Assembly (NCBI RefSeq): GCF_025822605.1
Contig: NZ_JACKTY010000048.1
Span: 1 to 64,000 of the forward strand
Direction: 5' to 3'
From: Mycolicibacterium komossense
GTDB lineage: Bacteria > Actinomycetota > Actinomycetes > Mycobacteriales > Mycobacteriaceae
DNA: 64,000 nt
The notes under the pieces are model-generated. The model saw only the letters and a list, made by a program, of their open reading frames with translations. It had not been told where the DNA came from and made no database searches. This document shows positions 35,862-43,791 of the stretch, one piece after another. Each line of letters begins with the position of its first letter. Positions within the stretch are counted from its first letter, which is position 1. The position numbers and the translations under genes were made by a program.

Positions 35862-35888
35862 ACCCTGCGCACCACGCCACCCGGAGCC
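35828..35888 (+). promoter_or_regulatory. Mutually exclusive RNA pairings in the aro leader
   Basis: The segment GGCTCCGGG (35828-35836, inside the leader ORF) can pair locally with GGAGCC (35838-35843, 6 bp, loop GGGC) or with CCCGGAGCC (35880-35888, 9 bp, perfect). The second pairing ends 2 nt before the terminator stem. Such competing helices are expected in ribosome-mediated attenuation. Which state favours read-through cannot be settled by inspection. Confidence 0.5.
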
Positions 35889-35890
35889 CC

Positions 35891-35924
35891 AGCAGTGACC
35901 ATACGGTCGCTGCTTTCGTTATTT
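35891..35924 (+). terminator. Attenuator terminator upstream of DAHP synthase
   Basis: Arms 35891-35900 and 35905-35914 form a 10-bp stem (one G-U pair) with loop ATAC, followed by TTTCGTTATTT. This is a recognisable intrinsic terminator between the leader peptide and the structural gene, in the sense direction. Confidence 0.75.
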
Positions 35925-35986
35925 CAGGGCACCGGAGAGGCCGCGGGTATGCCCTGAGAACCACTCAGAGGAAGCCCGAACGCATC

Positions 35987-37072
35987 GTGACCATCACCAG
36001 CAGCACCGTCGAGGTCGAGAGCACTTCCGATCAACGGATCGTGTCCTTTCGTGCTGTTCCCGCGCCGGAACAGATCCGCGCCGAACTCCCGCTCACCGCG
36101 CGTCGTGGCGAGGCGGTGCAACGCCATCGCGACGAGATCGCCGACATCCTTGCCGGTCGTGACGACCGACTGCTGCTGATCGTGGGTCCGTGCTCGGTCC
36201 ACGATCCGGTGGCGGCACTGGACTACGCGCGCCGTCTGGAGCCCCTGGCCGACGCCTACGCCGACCGACTCAAGATCGTCATGCGCGTGTACTTCGAGAA
36301 GCCGCGCACCACGGTCGGCTGGAAAGGGCTGATCAACGATCCCGGACTGGACGGCAGCTACCAGGTCGAGCGCGGCCTGCGCGCGGCGCGCGCCCTCCTG
36401 CTGGACATCGGCACGCTCGGTCTGGCGGTGGGCTGTGAATTCCTCGAACCGACCAGCCCGCAGTACATCGCCGACGCCATCGCCTGGGGCGCGATCGGAG
36501 CCAGGACCACCGAGTCGCAGATCCACCGGCAGCTGGCGTCGGGGCTGTCGATGCCCGTCGGATTCAAGAATGGGACCGACGGCAACCTCCAGGCGGCTGT
36601 CGACGGTGTGAAAGCCGCTGCCGCCCAGCATGTGTTCTTCGGGCTGGACACGTTCGGCCGTGGCGCTGTCGTCGAGACCGCGGGAAACCCGGATTGCCAC
36701 GTGATCCTGCGGGGCGGCTCGGGTGGCCCGAACCATGACGCCGAATCTGTTGCTGCCGCCGTCTCCGCGGTGGCGGCGGCAGGGCTGCCCGCGCGGGTCA
36801 TGATCGACTGCTCGCATGCGAACTCGGGCAAAGACCACCTCCGTCAGGCCGAGGTTGCCAAGCAGATCGCGGCCCGCATCGGCGCCGGCGAGCAGGGCAT
36901 CAGCGGCCTGATGCTGGAGAGCTTCCTCGTCGCGGGCGCGCAGTCGCTGCCGGCGCCTCCCGGAAGCGAACTCGTCTATGGCCAGTCGGTCACCGACAAG
37001 TGCATGGACTTCACCACGACCGCCGATGTGCTGGCACAGCTGTACGAGGCGAAAGGGGCTCAGGCCGGCTGA
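35987..37072 (+). CDS. 3-deoxy-7-phosphoheptulonate (DAHP) synthase, class I
   Basis: Condenses phosphoenolpyruvate and erythrose-4-phosphate, the first step of the shikimate pathway. The 361-residue class I enzyme has metal ligand Cys69 (VGPCSVHD), the PEP-binding KPRTTVGWKG (105-114), IDCSHANSGKDH with the metal His, and the late VTDKCMD with a metal Asp. M. tuberculosis uses only a class II enzyme (AroG, Rv2178c), so this is an additional type. The start is GTG 35987 with GAGGAAG about 13 nt upstream; a CTGAG/CTCAG hairpin (35954-35968) abuts that ribosome-binding site. Regulation by the upstream attenuator is likely. The 3' end overlaps a convergent membrane protein gene by 13 bp. Confidence 0.94.
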   Translation: MTITSSTVEVESTSDQRIVSFRAVPAPEQIRAELPLTARRGEAVQRHRDEIADILAGRDDRLLLIVGPCSVHDPVAALDYARRLEPLADAYADRLKIVMRVYFEKPRTTVGWKGLINDPGLDGSYQVERGLRAARALLLDIGTLGLAVGCEFLEPTSPQYIADAIAWGAIGARTTESQIHRQLASGLSMPVGFKNGTDGNLQAAVDGVKAAAAQHVFFGLDTFGRGAVVETAGNPDCHVILRGGSGGPNHDAESVAAAVSAVAAAGLPARVMIDCSHANSGKDHLRQAEVAKQIAARIGAGEQGISGLMLESFLVAGAQSLPAPPGSELVYGQSVTDKCMDFTTTADVLAQLYEAKGAQAG

Positions 37073-37527
37073 ACCTCGTGGAGCCGTGCATCTTTGAGCC
37101 GCTTCTTCAGGCTCGCGCTCTTGAGCATCTGGATGATGAGGTTGGTCGAGGTGAACATGGGGATGATCCCGAGAAACGTGCGCTCCGACGGGGTGGAGCC
37201 GTGCAGGTACTCCAGGCTGCCGAAGATGTAGAACAGCCCCAGTGTCATGAAGGCGGCGGGCACCGAGAACGCCAGCGGCGATCGACGGATGTCGATGATG
37301 CGCTCCGCCAGGTGGTATTCGTCCTCGGTCATGGGTTCGTTCTTGCGCAACTTGCGAAGCGCCTTCTGGTAGCCGTTGATATCGTCGCTGCCCGGGATGG
37401 CTCGCAGCCGTAGCAGTCGCCGGGTGTAGACGAACGCCAGGCTGGCGAACACGACTTCGAAACCGAGGGCGACGAACATCAGTAGCCCCCAGAGTCCCAG
37501 GCCCGTGGTGTGCGTGCTGAGGTTCAT
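37060..37527 (-). CDS. Small membrane protein coupled to mmpL
   Basis: A 155-residue protein with a long N-terminal membrane segment (GLWGLLMFVALGFEVVFASLAFVY, about 11-34), a polar charged middle (about 36-85) and two further hydrophobic segments (about 84-106 and 117-135). The start ATG overlaps the mmpL stop as ATGA, so it is the third gene of mmpS-mmpL-orf and could be an accessory subunit of the transporter. I do not recognise the family. Its 3' end overlaps the DAHP synthase gene on the other strand by 13 bp. Confidence 0.72.
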   Translation of the reverse strand: MNLSTHTTGLGLWGLLMFVALGFEVVFASLAFVYTRRLLRLRAIPGSDDINGYQKALRKLRKNEPMTEDEYHLAERIIDIRRSPLAFSVPAAFMTLGLFYIFGSLEYLHGSTPSERTFLGIIPMFTSTNLIIQMLKSASLKKRLKDARLHEVQPA

Positions 37528-40376
37528 CGGCTCACCCCCCGGAAATCCGCCGGCTGCCGCAGCGGGCGGTGGCGCACCAGCGTCGGCCACCAGAACCACG
37601 GCCCGAGCAGCCTGATCAGCGACGGCACGATGAACGACCGGACGATGAGCGTGTCGAGGAGCAGACCGATGCAGACGGTGGTCCCCACTTGGGCGATCGT
37701 CTTGAGGTCACTGGCGAGCATCGCCAGCATGGTGAAGGCGAATACCAGTCCGGCTGAGGTCACCACGCCGCCGGTGCTGCCGAGGGCTCGGATCAGGCCG
37801 GTGTTCAGCCCGGCGATCTGCCGGCTACCGCCGATCTCTTCCTTGACCCGTGCGATCAGGAGCAGGTTGTAGTCGGAGCCGACGGCAACCAGGATGACGA
37901 ACGTGATCGGCAGCACCAGCCAGTGCAGATGTAGCCCGATCAAGTGTTGCCACAACAGGATCGACAGACCGAAGGCGCCGGCGAAGGAGAATGCGACGGT
38001 GCCGGGAATCACGATCGCGGCCATCAGGGAACGGGTGAGCACCAGCATGATCAGGAAGATCAGGACGAAGGCGGCGATCGCCACGATCTTCAGATCCGAT
38101 GCAGCGTATTCCCTGATGTCCTTGTTGTTGGAGGCGGCGCCGCCGATGTAGATCTTCGCCCCGGCCAACGACGTCTCCTTGAGCGCTGCCTTCACCGCGT
38201 CGGGGAAGGCGTTGACGTGGTCGATGCCCTCGGGTGCCATCGCGTTGCCTTCGTGGGTGATGACGAACCGCGCGGCCTTTCCGTCCGGTGACATCATCAG
38301 CTGCTCACCGGTCTTGACGTCCTCGTTGTCGAAACCCTCTCTGGGCATGTAGAAGTAGTCGTCGCTGCGCGAGGCGTCGAAGTCGTTGCCGACGTTGATC
38401 TGGTCGTCGAAGGTCTGGTCGGTCTGGGTGGACTGCAGGTGTGCCGGGCCGTAGTTGTTCACGATGACGGCTTGTAGCGCCTGGGTCTCGTCGCGCATCA
38501 CCTCCAACTGGGCGACCATTTGCGGCATCAGCGCATCGACGGCCTGGAAGTCGGTGACGGCGTGGCCGATCTGTTCGTCAAGAGCGTCGATACCGTCGAG
38601 CCCGTCGAACAACGACCGGAACGAGTAGCAGACCGGAATATCGAAACAGTGTGGCTCCCAATAGAAGTAGTTCTTCAGCGGACGGATGAAATCATCGAGA
38701 TTCGAGATGTCGTCGTTGACCTCGTCGGTGACCTGCTGCAGGTTCTCCAGTGTGAGGACGGTGGTGTGCAAATCGTCGGCCAGCTTCTGGGTCAGGTCGA
38801 TGGTCTTGCCCAGCGTCGCGACGGTATCGGCTTGGATCTTGGCCTGCTGATCGGTGTTGTCGTTCTGATGTTCGTTGAACGGCAACTGTTGTCCGGCGGC
38901 GCCACCCTGGACAGTGAACAGGTAGGGCACGTTGGCGTGGTCCAGAGGCCGGCCCAGGGGCCTGGTGATGCTCTGCACCATGGCCACCCCGGGCAGGCGG
39001 ATCAGTTCTTTCGCCACCCGGTCCAGCGAGATGAAGTCCGCCGAGTTCCGCATATCGTGGTCTGACTCGACCATCATCATCTCGGTGAACAGCTTGCTGG
39101 ACGGGAAGTGTCGGTCCGAGGCCGTGAAGCCCTGGTTGGCCGCGCCGGTCGAGGGCTGGTAGGTCCGGTCGTCGTAGCTCACCTGGTAGCTCGGTACGAA
39201 GATCGCGCCCAGCACGACCACGGCACTGCTGGCCGCCAGGATCGGGACCGGCCAACGCACCACGCTGGCCCCGATGCGCCGGTACAGATGCCCGCGCACC
39301 ACCTTCTTGGGATCGAACAGCCCGAACAGGGTGCCCAACGTCAGCAGCGCCGGGGCCAGGGTCAGCGCCGCCGCGATGGTGAACAGCATGCTGATGGCGA
39401 CCGCGGGACCCATGGTGTGGAAGTAGTCCAGACGCGCGAAGCTCAGGCAGAAGCATGAACCGGCGATCGTCAGACCCGAGCCGATGATGATGGGCGCCAC
39501 GCCGCGGTAGGCGGTGTAGTACGCCTCCTCGCGGGTTTCGCCCAGCTGTCTGGCCTCGTGATACCGGCCCAACAGGAAGATGCCGTAGTCGGTGCCCGCC
39601 CCCAGGGTCAGCGAGACGACGATGTTCACCGCGAACGACGACATGGGGATGAAGCCGTAATGCCCGAGTGTCGAGACCACGCCCTTGGCGATGAGGATCT
39701 CGAACAGCACGCTGTACATGGGGACGGCCACGTTCGTCAGCGAGCGGTACACCAGCAGCAGCATCACGAAGATCAAGATGACCGTGACGATGGTGATGTT
39801 GTTCAGGCTGGAGTTCGCGATGGACAGGGTGTCCGAGGCCATCGGCGCCGAACCGCTGACGTAGACCCTCAGCCCCTGGGGCGGACTGTCTTTGTTGACG
39901 ATGTCGCGCACGGCCTCGACGGACCGGTTCGCCTGGATCTGACCGACGTTGCCCGCCAGGCGAAGTAGGACATAGGTCGCCTTGCCGTCGATGCTCTGAG
40001 CGCCGGCTGCGGTGATCGGCTTGCCCCACAGGTCCATCACGTACTGCACGTGCTGGGAGTCGGCCTTGAGGCGCTGCACCAGGCCGTCGTAGTACTGGTG
40101 GTCCTGGTCGTCGAGCGGATGGTCGGCCTCCAGGACGACCATCGTCAGGCTGGTGGAGTTGGACTCTTTGAACACATCTCCGATGTGCAGCAGTGCGAAC
40201 TGCGACGGCGCATACGTCGGGACCTCAGGGCCGGCCAGTTCGGTGGCGACGTCCTCCACTTTCGGCACGAACGTGTTCGTCGTAATCGCGAGCAGCGCCC
40301 AGAAGATGATGATCGGAATGGCCAGCAGGCGGACCATTCTGGGGAAGAACGGCCGAGTCGCCTGATGCGCGCTCAC
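37524..40376 (-). CDS. MmpL family RND transporter
   Basis: A 950-residue proton-driven RND exporter of mycobacterial lipids, siderophores or drugs. There are two halves, each with a large periplasmic loop after the first helix, and about 12 membrane helices in total. The proton-relay Asp-Tyr pairs are visible in GAGTDYGIFLLGRYHE and VAVGSDYNLLLIARVKEE. The second periplasmic domain has a long helical coiled region (about 540-650). The start is GTG 40376, overlapping the mmpS stop as GTGA; a TTG at 40394 is less likely. Partnership with MmpS suggests the MmpS4/5-MmpL4/5 type, but the substrate is not predictable. Confidence 0.93.
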   Translation of the reverse strand: MSAHQATRPFFPRMVRLLAIPIIIFWALLAITTNTFVPKVEDVATELAGPEVPTYAPSQFALLHIGDVFKESNSTSLTMVVLEADHPLDDQDHQYYDGLVQRLKADSQHVQYVMDLWGKPITAAGAQSIDGKATYVLLRLAGNVGQIQANRSVEAVRDIVNKDSPPQGLRVYVSGSAPMASDTLSIANSSLNNITIVTVILIFVMLLLVYRSLTNVAVPMYSVLFEILIAKGVVSTLGHYGFIPMSSFAVNIVVSLTLGAGTDYGIFLLGRYHEARQLGETREEAYYTAYRGVAPIIIGSGLTIAGSCFCLSFARLDYFHTMGPAVAISMLFTIAAALTLAPALLTLGTLFGLFDPKKVVRGHLYRRIGASVVRWPVPILAASSAVVVLGAIFVPSYQVSYDDRTYQPSTGAANQGFTASDRHFPSSKLFTEMMMVESDHDMRNSADFISLDRVAKELIRLPGVAMVQSITRPLGRPLDHANVPYLFTVQGGAAGQQLPFNEHQNDNTDQQAKIQADTVATLGKTIDLTQKLADDLHTTVLTLENLQQVTDEVNDDISNLDDFIRPLKNYFYWEPHCFDIPVCYSFRSLFDGLDGIDALDEQIGHAVTDFQAVDALMPQMVAQLEVMRDETQALQAVIVNNYGPAHLQSTQTDQTFDDQINVGNDFDASRSDDYFYMPREGFDNEDVKTGEQLMMSPDGKAARFVITHEGNAMAPEGIDHVNAFPDAVKAALKETSLAGAKIYIGGAASNNKDIREYAASDLKIVAIAAFVLIFLIMLVLTRSLMAAIVIPGTVAFSFAGAFGLSILLWQHLIGLHLHWLVLPITFVILVAVGSDYNLLLIARVKEEIGGSRQIAGLNTGLIRALGSTGGVVTSAGLVFAFTMLAMLASDLKTIAQVGTTVCIGLLLDTLIVRSFIVPSLIRLLGPWFWWPTLVRHRPLRQPADFRGVSR

Positions 40377-40816
40377 GCGGATTTCACTCTGCAAGTGACG
40401 TCCGCGTCCTGGCGAGTCGCCGATTGTTCGTCGCGCACAACGTCATTGACCAACATGCGGCAGCCCACCTGACCTCCGTGCACCTGGGCCGAGATGCTGC
40501 CCGAGACGACGGTGAGCGTGGTCGTCTCGGTGTGGGACCACGGCAGGTCGGTGAGTTCGACCTCGTGCGGATGGCCGTCGATATCGATGTAGTCGAGCAA
40601 CCCGCCACTGCCGATGTCGCCGAACAACTCGTAGGTCAGCCGTTTGGGGGTGAACTCTTCCGGTGCCTGCGGGGGATTGACGGCCAGGACCGGCCCAGGG
40701 GCCGACGATTGGTGGACCTTCCACATGCACAGCCCACCGAGCGCCAACGCCACGACGATCACCAGGGGCAGCCACGCTCGAGCCAACACGGTCCTGGCGG
40801 CAAACCGTTGGCGCAC
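40373..40816 (-). CDS. MmpS family accessory protein
   Basis: A 147-residue periplasmic partner of the MmpL encoded next to it. It has one N-terminal membrane anchor (AWLPLVIVVALALGGLCMW, about 14-32) and a beta-rich MmpS domain with the family pattern LTYELFGDIGSGGLLDYIDIDG, then GSISAQVHGGQVGCRMLVNDVV. The GTG start is preceded by GAGAGGTG about 7 nt upstream. First gene of the mmpS-mmpL-small membrane protein operon, divergent from marR. Confidence 0.93.
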   Translation of the reverse strand: MRQRFAARTVLARAWLPLVIVVALALGGLCMWKVHQSSAPGPVLAVNPPQAPEEFTPKRLTYELFGDIGSGGLLDYIDIDGHPHEVELTDLPWSHTETTTLTVVSGSISAQVHGGQVGCRMLVNDVVRDEQSATRQDADVTCRVKSA

Positions 40817-40881
40817 TCGATCACCTCTCGAAATCTGCGTAGCAGGCAGCCGATGACTCGGGGCTCCGCGGAACGATTTAT

Positions 40882-40895
40882 ATCCTATACAGGAT
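40882..40895. promoter_or_regulatory. Palindrome ATCCT-ATAC-AGGAT in the mmpS/marR intergenic region
   Basis: A perfect 5-bp inverted repeat with a 4-bp centre inside an unusually AT-rich stretch (40875-40905), about 66 bp upstream of the mmpS start. It may overlap the mmpS promoter and is a candidate operator for the divergent MarR regulator. Confidence 0.5.
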
Positions 40896-41013
40896 CAATA
40901 GTTCAACCGGGAAAGTGGGCTCCACAGCTATCTGACAGGAATAGATGCCAACTGCAGCACATTACGTTAGTGGTGCAAAGTCTGGGTTTTGCCGACATTG
41001 CGCTAATTCCCTC

Positions 41014-41026
41014 AAGTGCATCACTT
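41014..41026. promoter_or_regulatory. Palindrome AAGTG-CAT-CACTT upstream of marR
   Basis: A perfect 5-bp inverted repeat with a 3-bp spacer, 18 bp before the marR start and overlapping its likely promoter (an AT-rich TATAAA follows at 41033-41038). This position suits autorepression by the MarR protein. Confidence 0.5.
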
Positions 41027-41044
41027 CAATGATATAAAGCCCCC

Positions 41045-41503
41045 ATGGAACCAGCGGGCGTCGATGCCATCAGCGAGATGATCGCACTCGGAACCGACAC
41101 GATGTGGCGCTACCTGATCGACCGCAACGACCTGAGCGCGAGCGCGGCGCTGGTCTTGAACCGGCTGAATCGCGAGGGGCCGATGCGCTTGACGGCGCTG
41201 GCCGCCGCCGAGGGCGCCAGCCAGTCGGGGATGACGCAACTGGTGCAACGGATGGAATGCCAGGGGCTGCTGGAGAGATCGAGCGACCCCGATGACGGTC
41301 GGGCGTCGTTGGTGATGCTCAGTGCGGCGGGGCGGCGGAACTGGGACAGCCGAGCCGAGACCCGTCGACAACGCATCGCCGCCCTGCTCCCCGCGGTGTC
41401 CAGGGACGATCAGGTGGCGCTATGGCTGGCTTCGCAGGTGGTGGTGCGTGTTCTCGGACAGATGCGGGAGGCGGCCGGTCTCCAGGGTCCGGTTGCCGAA
41501 TAA
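41045..41503 (+). CDS. MarR family transcriptional regulator
   Basis: A 152-residue winged-helix protein. The HTH core is at about 53-75 (RLTALAAAEGASQSGMTQLVQRME) and the wing at about 80-100 (DPDDGRASLVMLSAAG). The D..D.R wing motif is typical of MarR. It is divergent from mmpS, with two palindromes between them, so it probably represses the mmpS-mmpL operon and itself, as MmpR5/Rv0678 does for mmpS5-mmpL5 in M. tuberculosis, although it does not look like a close homologue of Rv0678. Its ligand is unknown. Ends 10 bp from the convergent trkA-like gene. Confidence 0.9.
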   Translation: MEPAGVDAISEMIALGTDTMWRYLIDRNDLSASAALVLNRLNREGPMRLTALAAAEGASQSGMTQLVQRMECQGLLERSSDPDDGRASLVMLSAAGRRNWDSRAETRRQRIAALLPAVSRDDQVALWLASQVVVRVLGQMREAAGLQGPVAE

Positions 41504-41513
41504 CGTCGTGTCC

Positions 41514-42179
41514 TCACGGTCCGCGCTGGGCGTTGTCGAGCCCGGACCAATCGACCAGCTGGGAGTTGGCGACGAACAGCATCTCGTCGCCGGCCTCCAG
41601 GACATCGTCGGGTTTGGGAACGATGATGCTGCCGGCGCGAAACAGGGTGACCAGCGCCGAGTTCTCCGGTAGCCCCAGGTCGGCGACCTGTTGACCGACA
41701 AGTGGGTTGTCGTCGGGCAGGGTCAGCTTCATCAGGTTGGCTTCGCCTTCGCGCAGGCCCATCAACCGCACCAGGTGCCCGACGTCGATCGCGCCCTCCA
41801 CCCCGGCGACCATCGCGCCCGGCGCGGACACCGCCACGTCGACACCCCACGATTGGTTGAACAGCCACTCGTTGCGGATGTCGTTGATCCTGGCGACCAC
41901 CCGTGGCACGCCGAATTCGGATTTCGCCAGTAGCGCGACCACCAGATTGGCCTTGTCGTCGCCGGTGGCAGCCAGCAACACGTCGCAGGTGTGCGCGCCG
42001 GCTTCTTCCAGCGCGGTGAGCTCGCAGGCGTCGGCGATCAGCCAGTCGGCAGCAGGGACGGTGTTCGGTTCGTAGCGGCGGACCTCACGCTCGATCAGCA
42101 GGACCTGGTGGCCGTTGTCGGTCAGCTCGAGTGCGACGGACCGACCGACTGCGCCGGCGCCGGCGATCGCGATACGCAT
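41514..42179 (-). CDS. TrkA/Ktr-type potassium channel regulatory protein (RCK domains)
   Basis: A 221-residue cytoplasmic protein. RCK_N has the Rossmann motif MRIAIAGAGAVGRS and the nucleotide-binding acidic residue after LLIERE, plus AATGDDKANLV. RCK_C (about 135-215) ends DEMLFVANSQLV. It resembles CeoC (Rv2692) and CeoB of M. tuberculosis. It should gate a potassium transporter in response to nucleotides; the divergent antiporter 82 bp away is a possible partner. ATG 42179 has AGGAGAG upstream and gives the family N-terminus; the frame to 42194 adds only five residues. Confidence 0.9.
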   Translation of the reverse strand: MRIAIAGAGAVGRSVALELTDNGHQVLLIEREVRRYEPNTVPAADWLIADACELTALEEAGAHTCDVLLAATGDDKANLVVALLAKSEFGVPRVVARINDIRNEWLFNQSWGVDVAVSAPGAMVAGVEGAIDVGHLVRLMGLREGEANLMKLTLPDDNPLVGQQVADLGLPENSALVTLFRAGSIIVPKPDDVLEAGDEMLFVANSQLVDWSGLDNAQRGP

Positions 42180-42261
42180 GACCGCTCTCCTCACGCTCGG
42201 CTCGACCTACCTTTGACCCAGGGTTCGCTACTGTACCTGTGCAAACCCTGACAGGACTGAA

Positions 42262-43758
42262 ATGACTTTGCAGCAGCTGTATCTGGCATTGCTCGTCGGC
42301 GGCTTCGTGCTGCTCGCCAGCATTGTCGCTACCCGGGTGGCCACCAAGGTCGGCTTCCCCAGCCTGCTGTTGTTCCTGTTGGTCGGCGTCATTCTCGGCG
42401 AGGATGGCATCGGCGTCAGGTTCGACGACGTCGAGTTGGCCCGCAACGTGGGCACTGCGGCGCTCGCCGTCATCCTGGTCGAGGGTGGTCTGACCACCCG
42501 GTTCGCCGATGTGCGCAAAGTGCTGGCGCCCGCCGGCGTGCTGGCCACATTCGGGGTGCTGATCTCGATGGTCATCACCGCTGCGGGCGCCCATCTGCTG
42601 CTCGGCATCGGCGGGCAACTCGCGTTGCTTCTGGGCGCCATCGTCTCCTCGACCGACGCCGCCGCGGTGTTCTCGGTGTTGCGAGTGCTGCCACTGCCGC
42701 GCCGCCTTGCCGGATTGCTGGAAGCGGAATCCGGTTTCAACGACGCGCCCGCGGTGATTCTCGTGCTCATGTTCAGTGCGACGCCATTCGTGTTCGAGCC
42801 GGAAAGTGCGGTTACCGATCTGGCGTACGAGCTGTTGGCCGGTTCCGCGATCGGGCTCGGCTGCGGCTTCCTCGGCGCGATGACGCTGCGCCGCATCGCG
42901 CTGCCCGCCTCCGGGCTCTATCCGATCGCGACGTTCGGGCTGGGCATGGTGGCGTTCGCCGCCGCGGGTTCGATCCACGCCAGCGGTTTCATCGCCGCCT
43001 ACCTGGCTGCCGTGGTGCTGGCGAATTCCGGCCTACCGCACCGCTCGGCAACCCGGTCCTTCGCCGAGGGGCTGGGCTGGCTGGCCCAGATCGGCCTGTT
43101 CGTCCTGCTGGGCCTGCTGGTCGACCCCAGCGAACTGGCCGCCGACGTGGTGCCGGCCGTCGTCGTCGGTCTGGTGCTGTTGCTGGTGGCCCGGCCGCTG
43201 TCGGTGGTCGCGTCGTTGGTCGGCTTCCGGATCCCGTGGCACGAACAGCTTTTCTTGTCCTGGGCCGGGCTGCGCGGCGCGGTCCCGATCGTGCTGGCGA
43301 CGTTTCCGATCGTCGCCGGGGTCCCCGACAGCCATCGTCTGCTCAATATCGTCTTCATGTTGGTCGTGGTGTTCACCCTGGTGCAGGGACCCAGTCTCGG
43401 GCCGATTGCTCGCGGGCTCGGGCTGATCTCCGGTGATGCCGCGCGAGAGATCCAGGTCGAGTCTGCGCCATTGGACGTGCTGGAAGCCGAGCTGCTGACG
43501 CTGACAGTGCTGCCGGAATCGCAGCTGCACAGCGTGATGATCATGGAGCTACGCCTGCCTGATCCGAGCGTGATCACCTTGATCATCCGCGCCGGCCATA
43601 CGTTCGTGCCGCAACCGGAGACGCGGATCGCGGTCGGGGATGAGCTGCTGATCGTCACCACCTCGAAAACCCGTGCGGCTGCGGAGAAACGGCTGCGGGC
43701 GGTCAACCGGCGGGGCAAGCTTGCCTACTGGTTCGACGAGTACGGCGAACCGGACTGA
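42262..43758 (+). CDS. Potassium/proton antiporter (CPA1, NhaP2-like)
   Basis: A 498-residue membrane protein with about 12 helices and a cytoplasmic C-terminal TrkA_C-like domain (about 405-480). The ion-binding region is SSTDAAAVFSVLR with FNDAPAVI, and the late SWAGLRGAVPIVLA is characteristic of CPA1 antiporters. The C-terminal RCK_C-like part (ETRIAVGDELLIVTT) links it to NhaP2/CvrA, K+/H+ exchangers used in osmotic and pH balance. It is divergent from the RCK gene. Ion selectivity is not certain from sequence. Confidence 0.9.
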   Translation: MTLQQLYLALLVGGFVLLASIVATRVATKVGFPSLLLFLLVGVILGEDGIGVRFDDVELARNVGTAALAVILVEGGLTTRFADVRKVLAPAGVLATFGVLISMVITAAGAHLLLGIGGQLALLLGAIVSSTDAAAVFSVLRVLPLPRRLAGLLEAESGFNDAPAVILVLMFSATPFVFEPESAVTDLAYELLAGSAIGLGCGFLGAMTLRRIALPASGLYPIATFGLGMVAFAAAGSIHASGFIAAYLAAVVLANSGLPHRSATRSFAEGLGWLAQIGLFVLLGLLVDPSELAADVVPAVVVGLVLLLVARPLSVVASLVGFRIPWHEQLFLSWAGLRGAVPIVLATFPIVAGVPDSHRLLNIVFMLVVVFTLVQGPSLGPIARGLGLISGDAAREIQVESAPLDVLEAELLTLTVLPESQLHSVMIMELRLPDPSVITLIIRAGHTFVPQPETRIAVGDELLIVTTSKTRAAAEKRLRAVNRRGKLAYWFDEYGEPD

Positions 43759-43759
43759 G

Positions 43760-43777
43760 TCGGTCGGACCCGACCGG
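43760..43777. terminator. Stem-loop between convergent genes
   Basis: CGGTCG and CGACCG (43761-43766, 43771-43776) form a stem around GACC between the antiporter stop and the flippase-like gene stop. It could serve both strands. There is no T-run, so confidence is low. Confidence 0.35.
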
Positions 43778-43791
43778 ACTGAATTGTCCGA

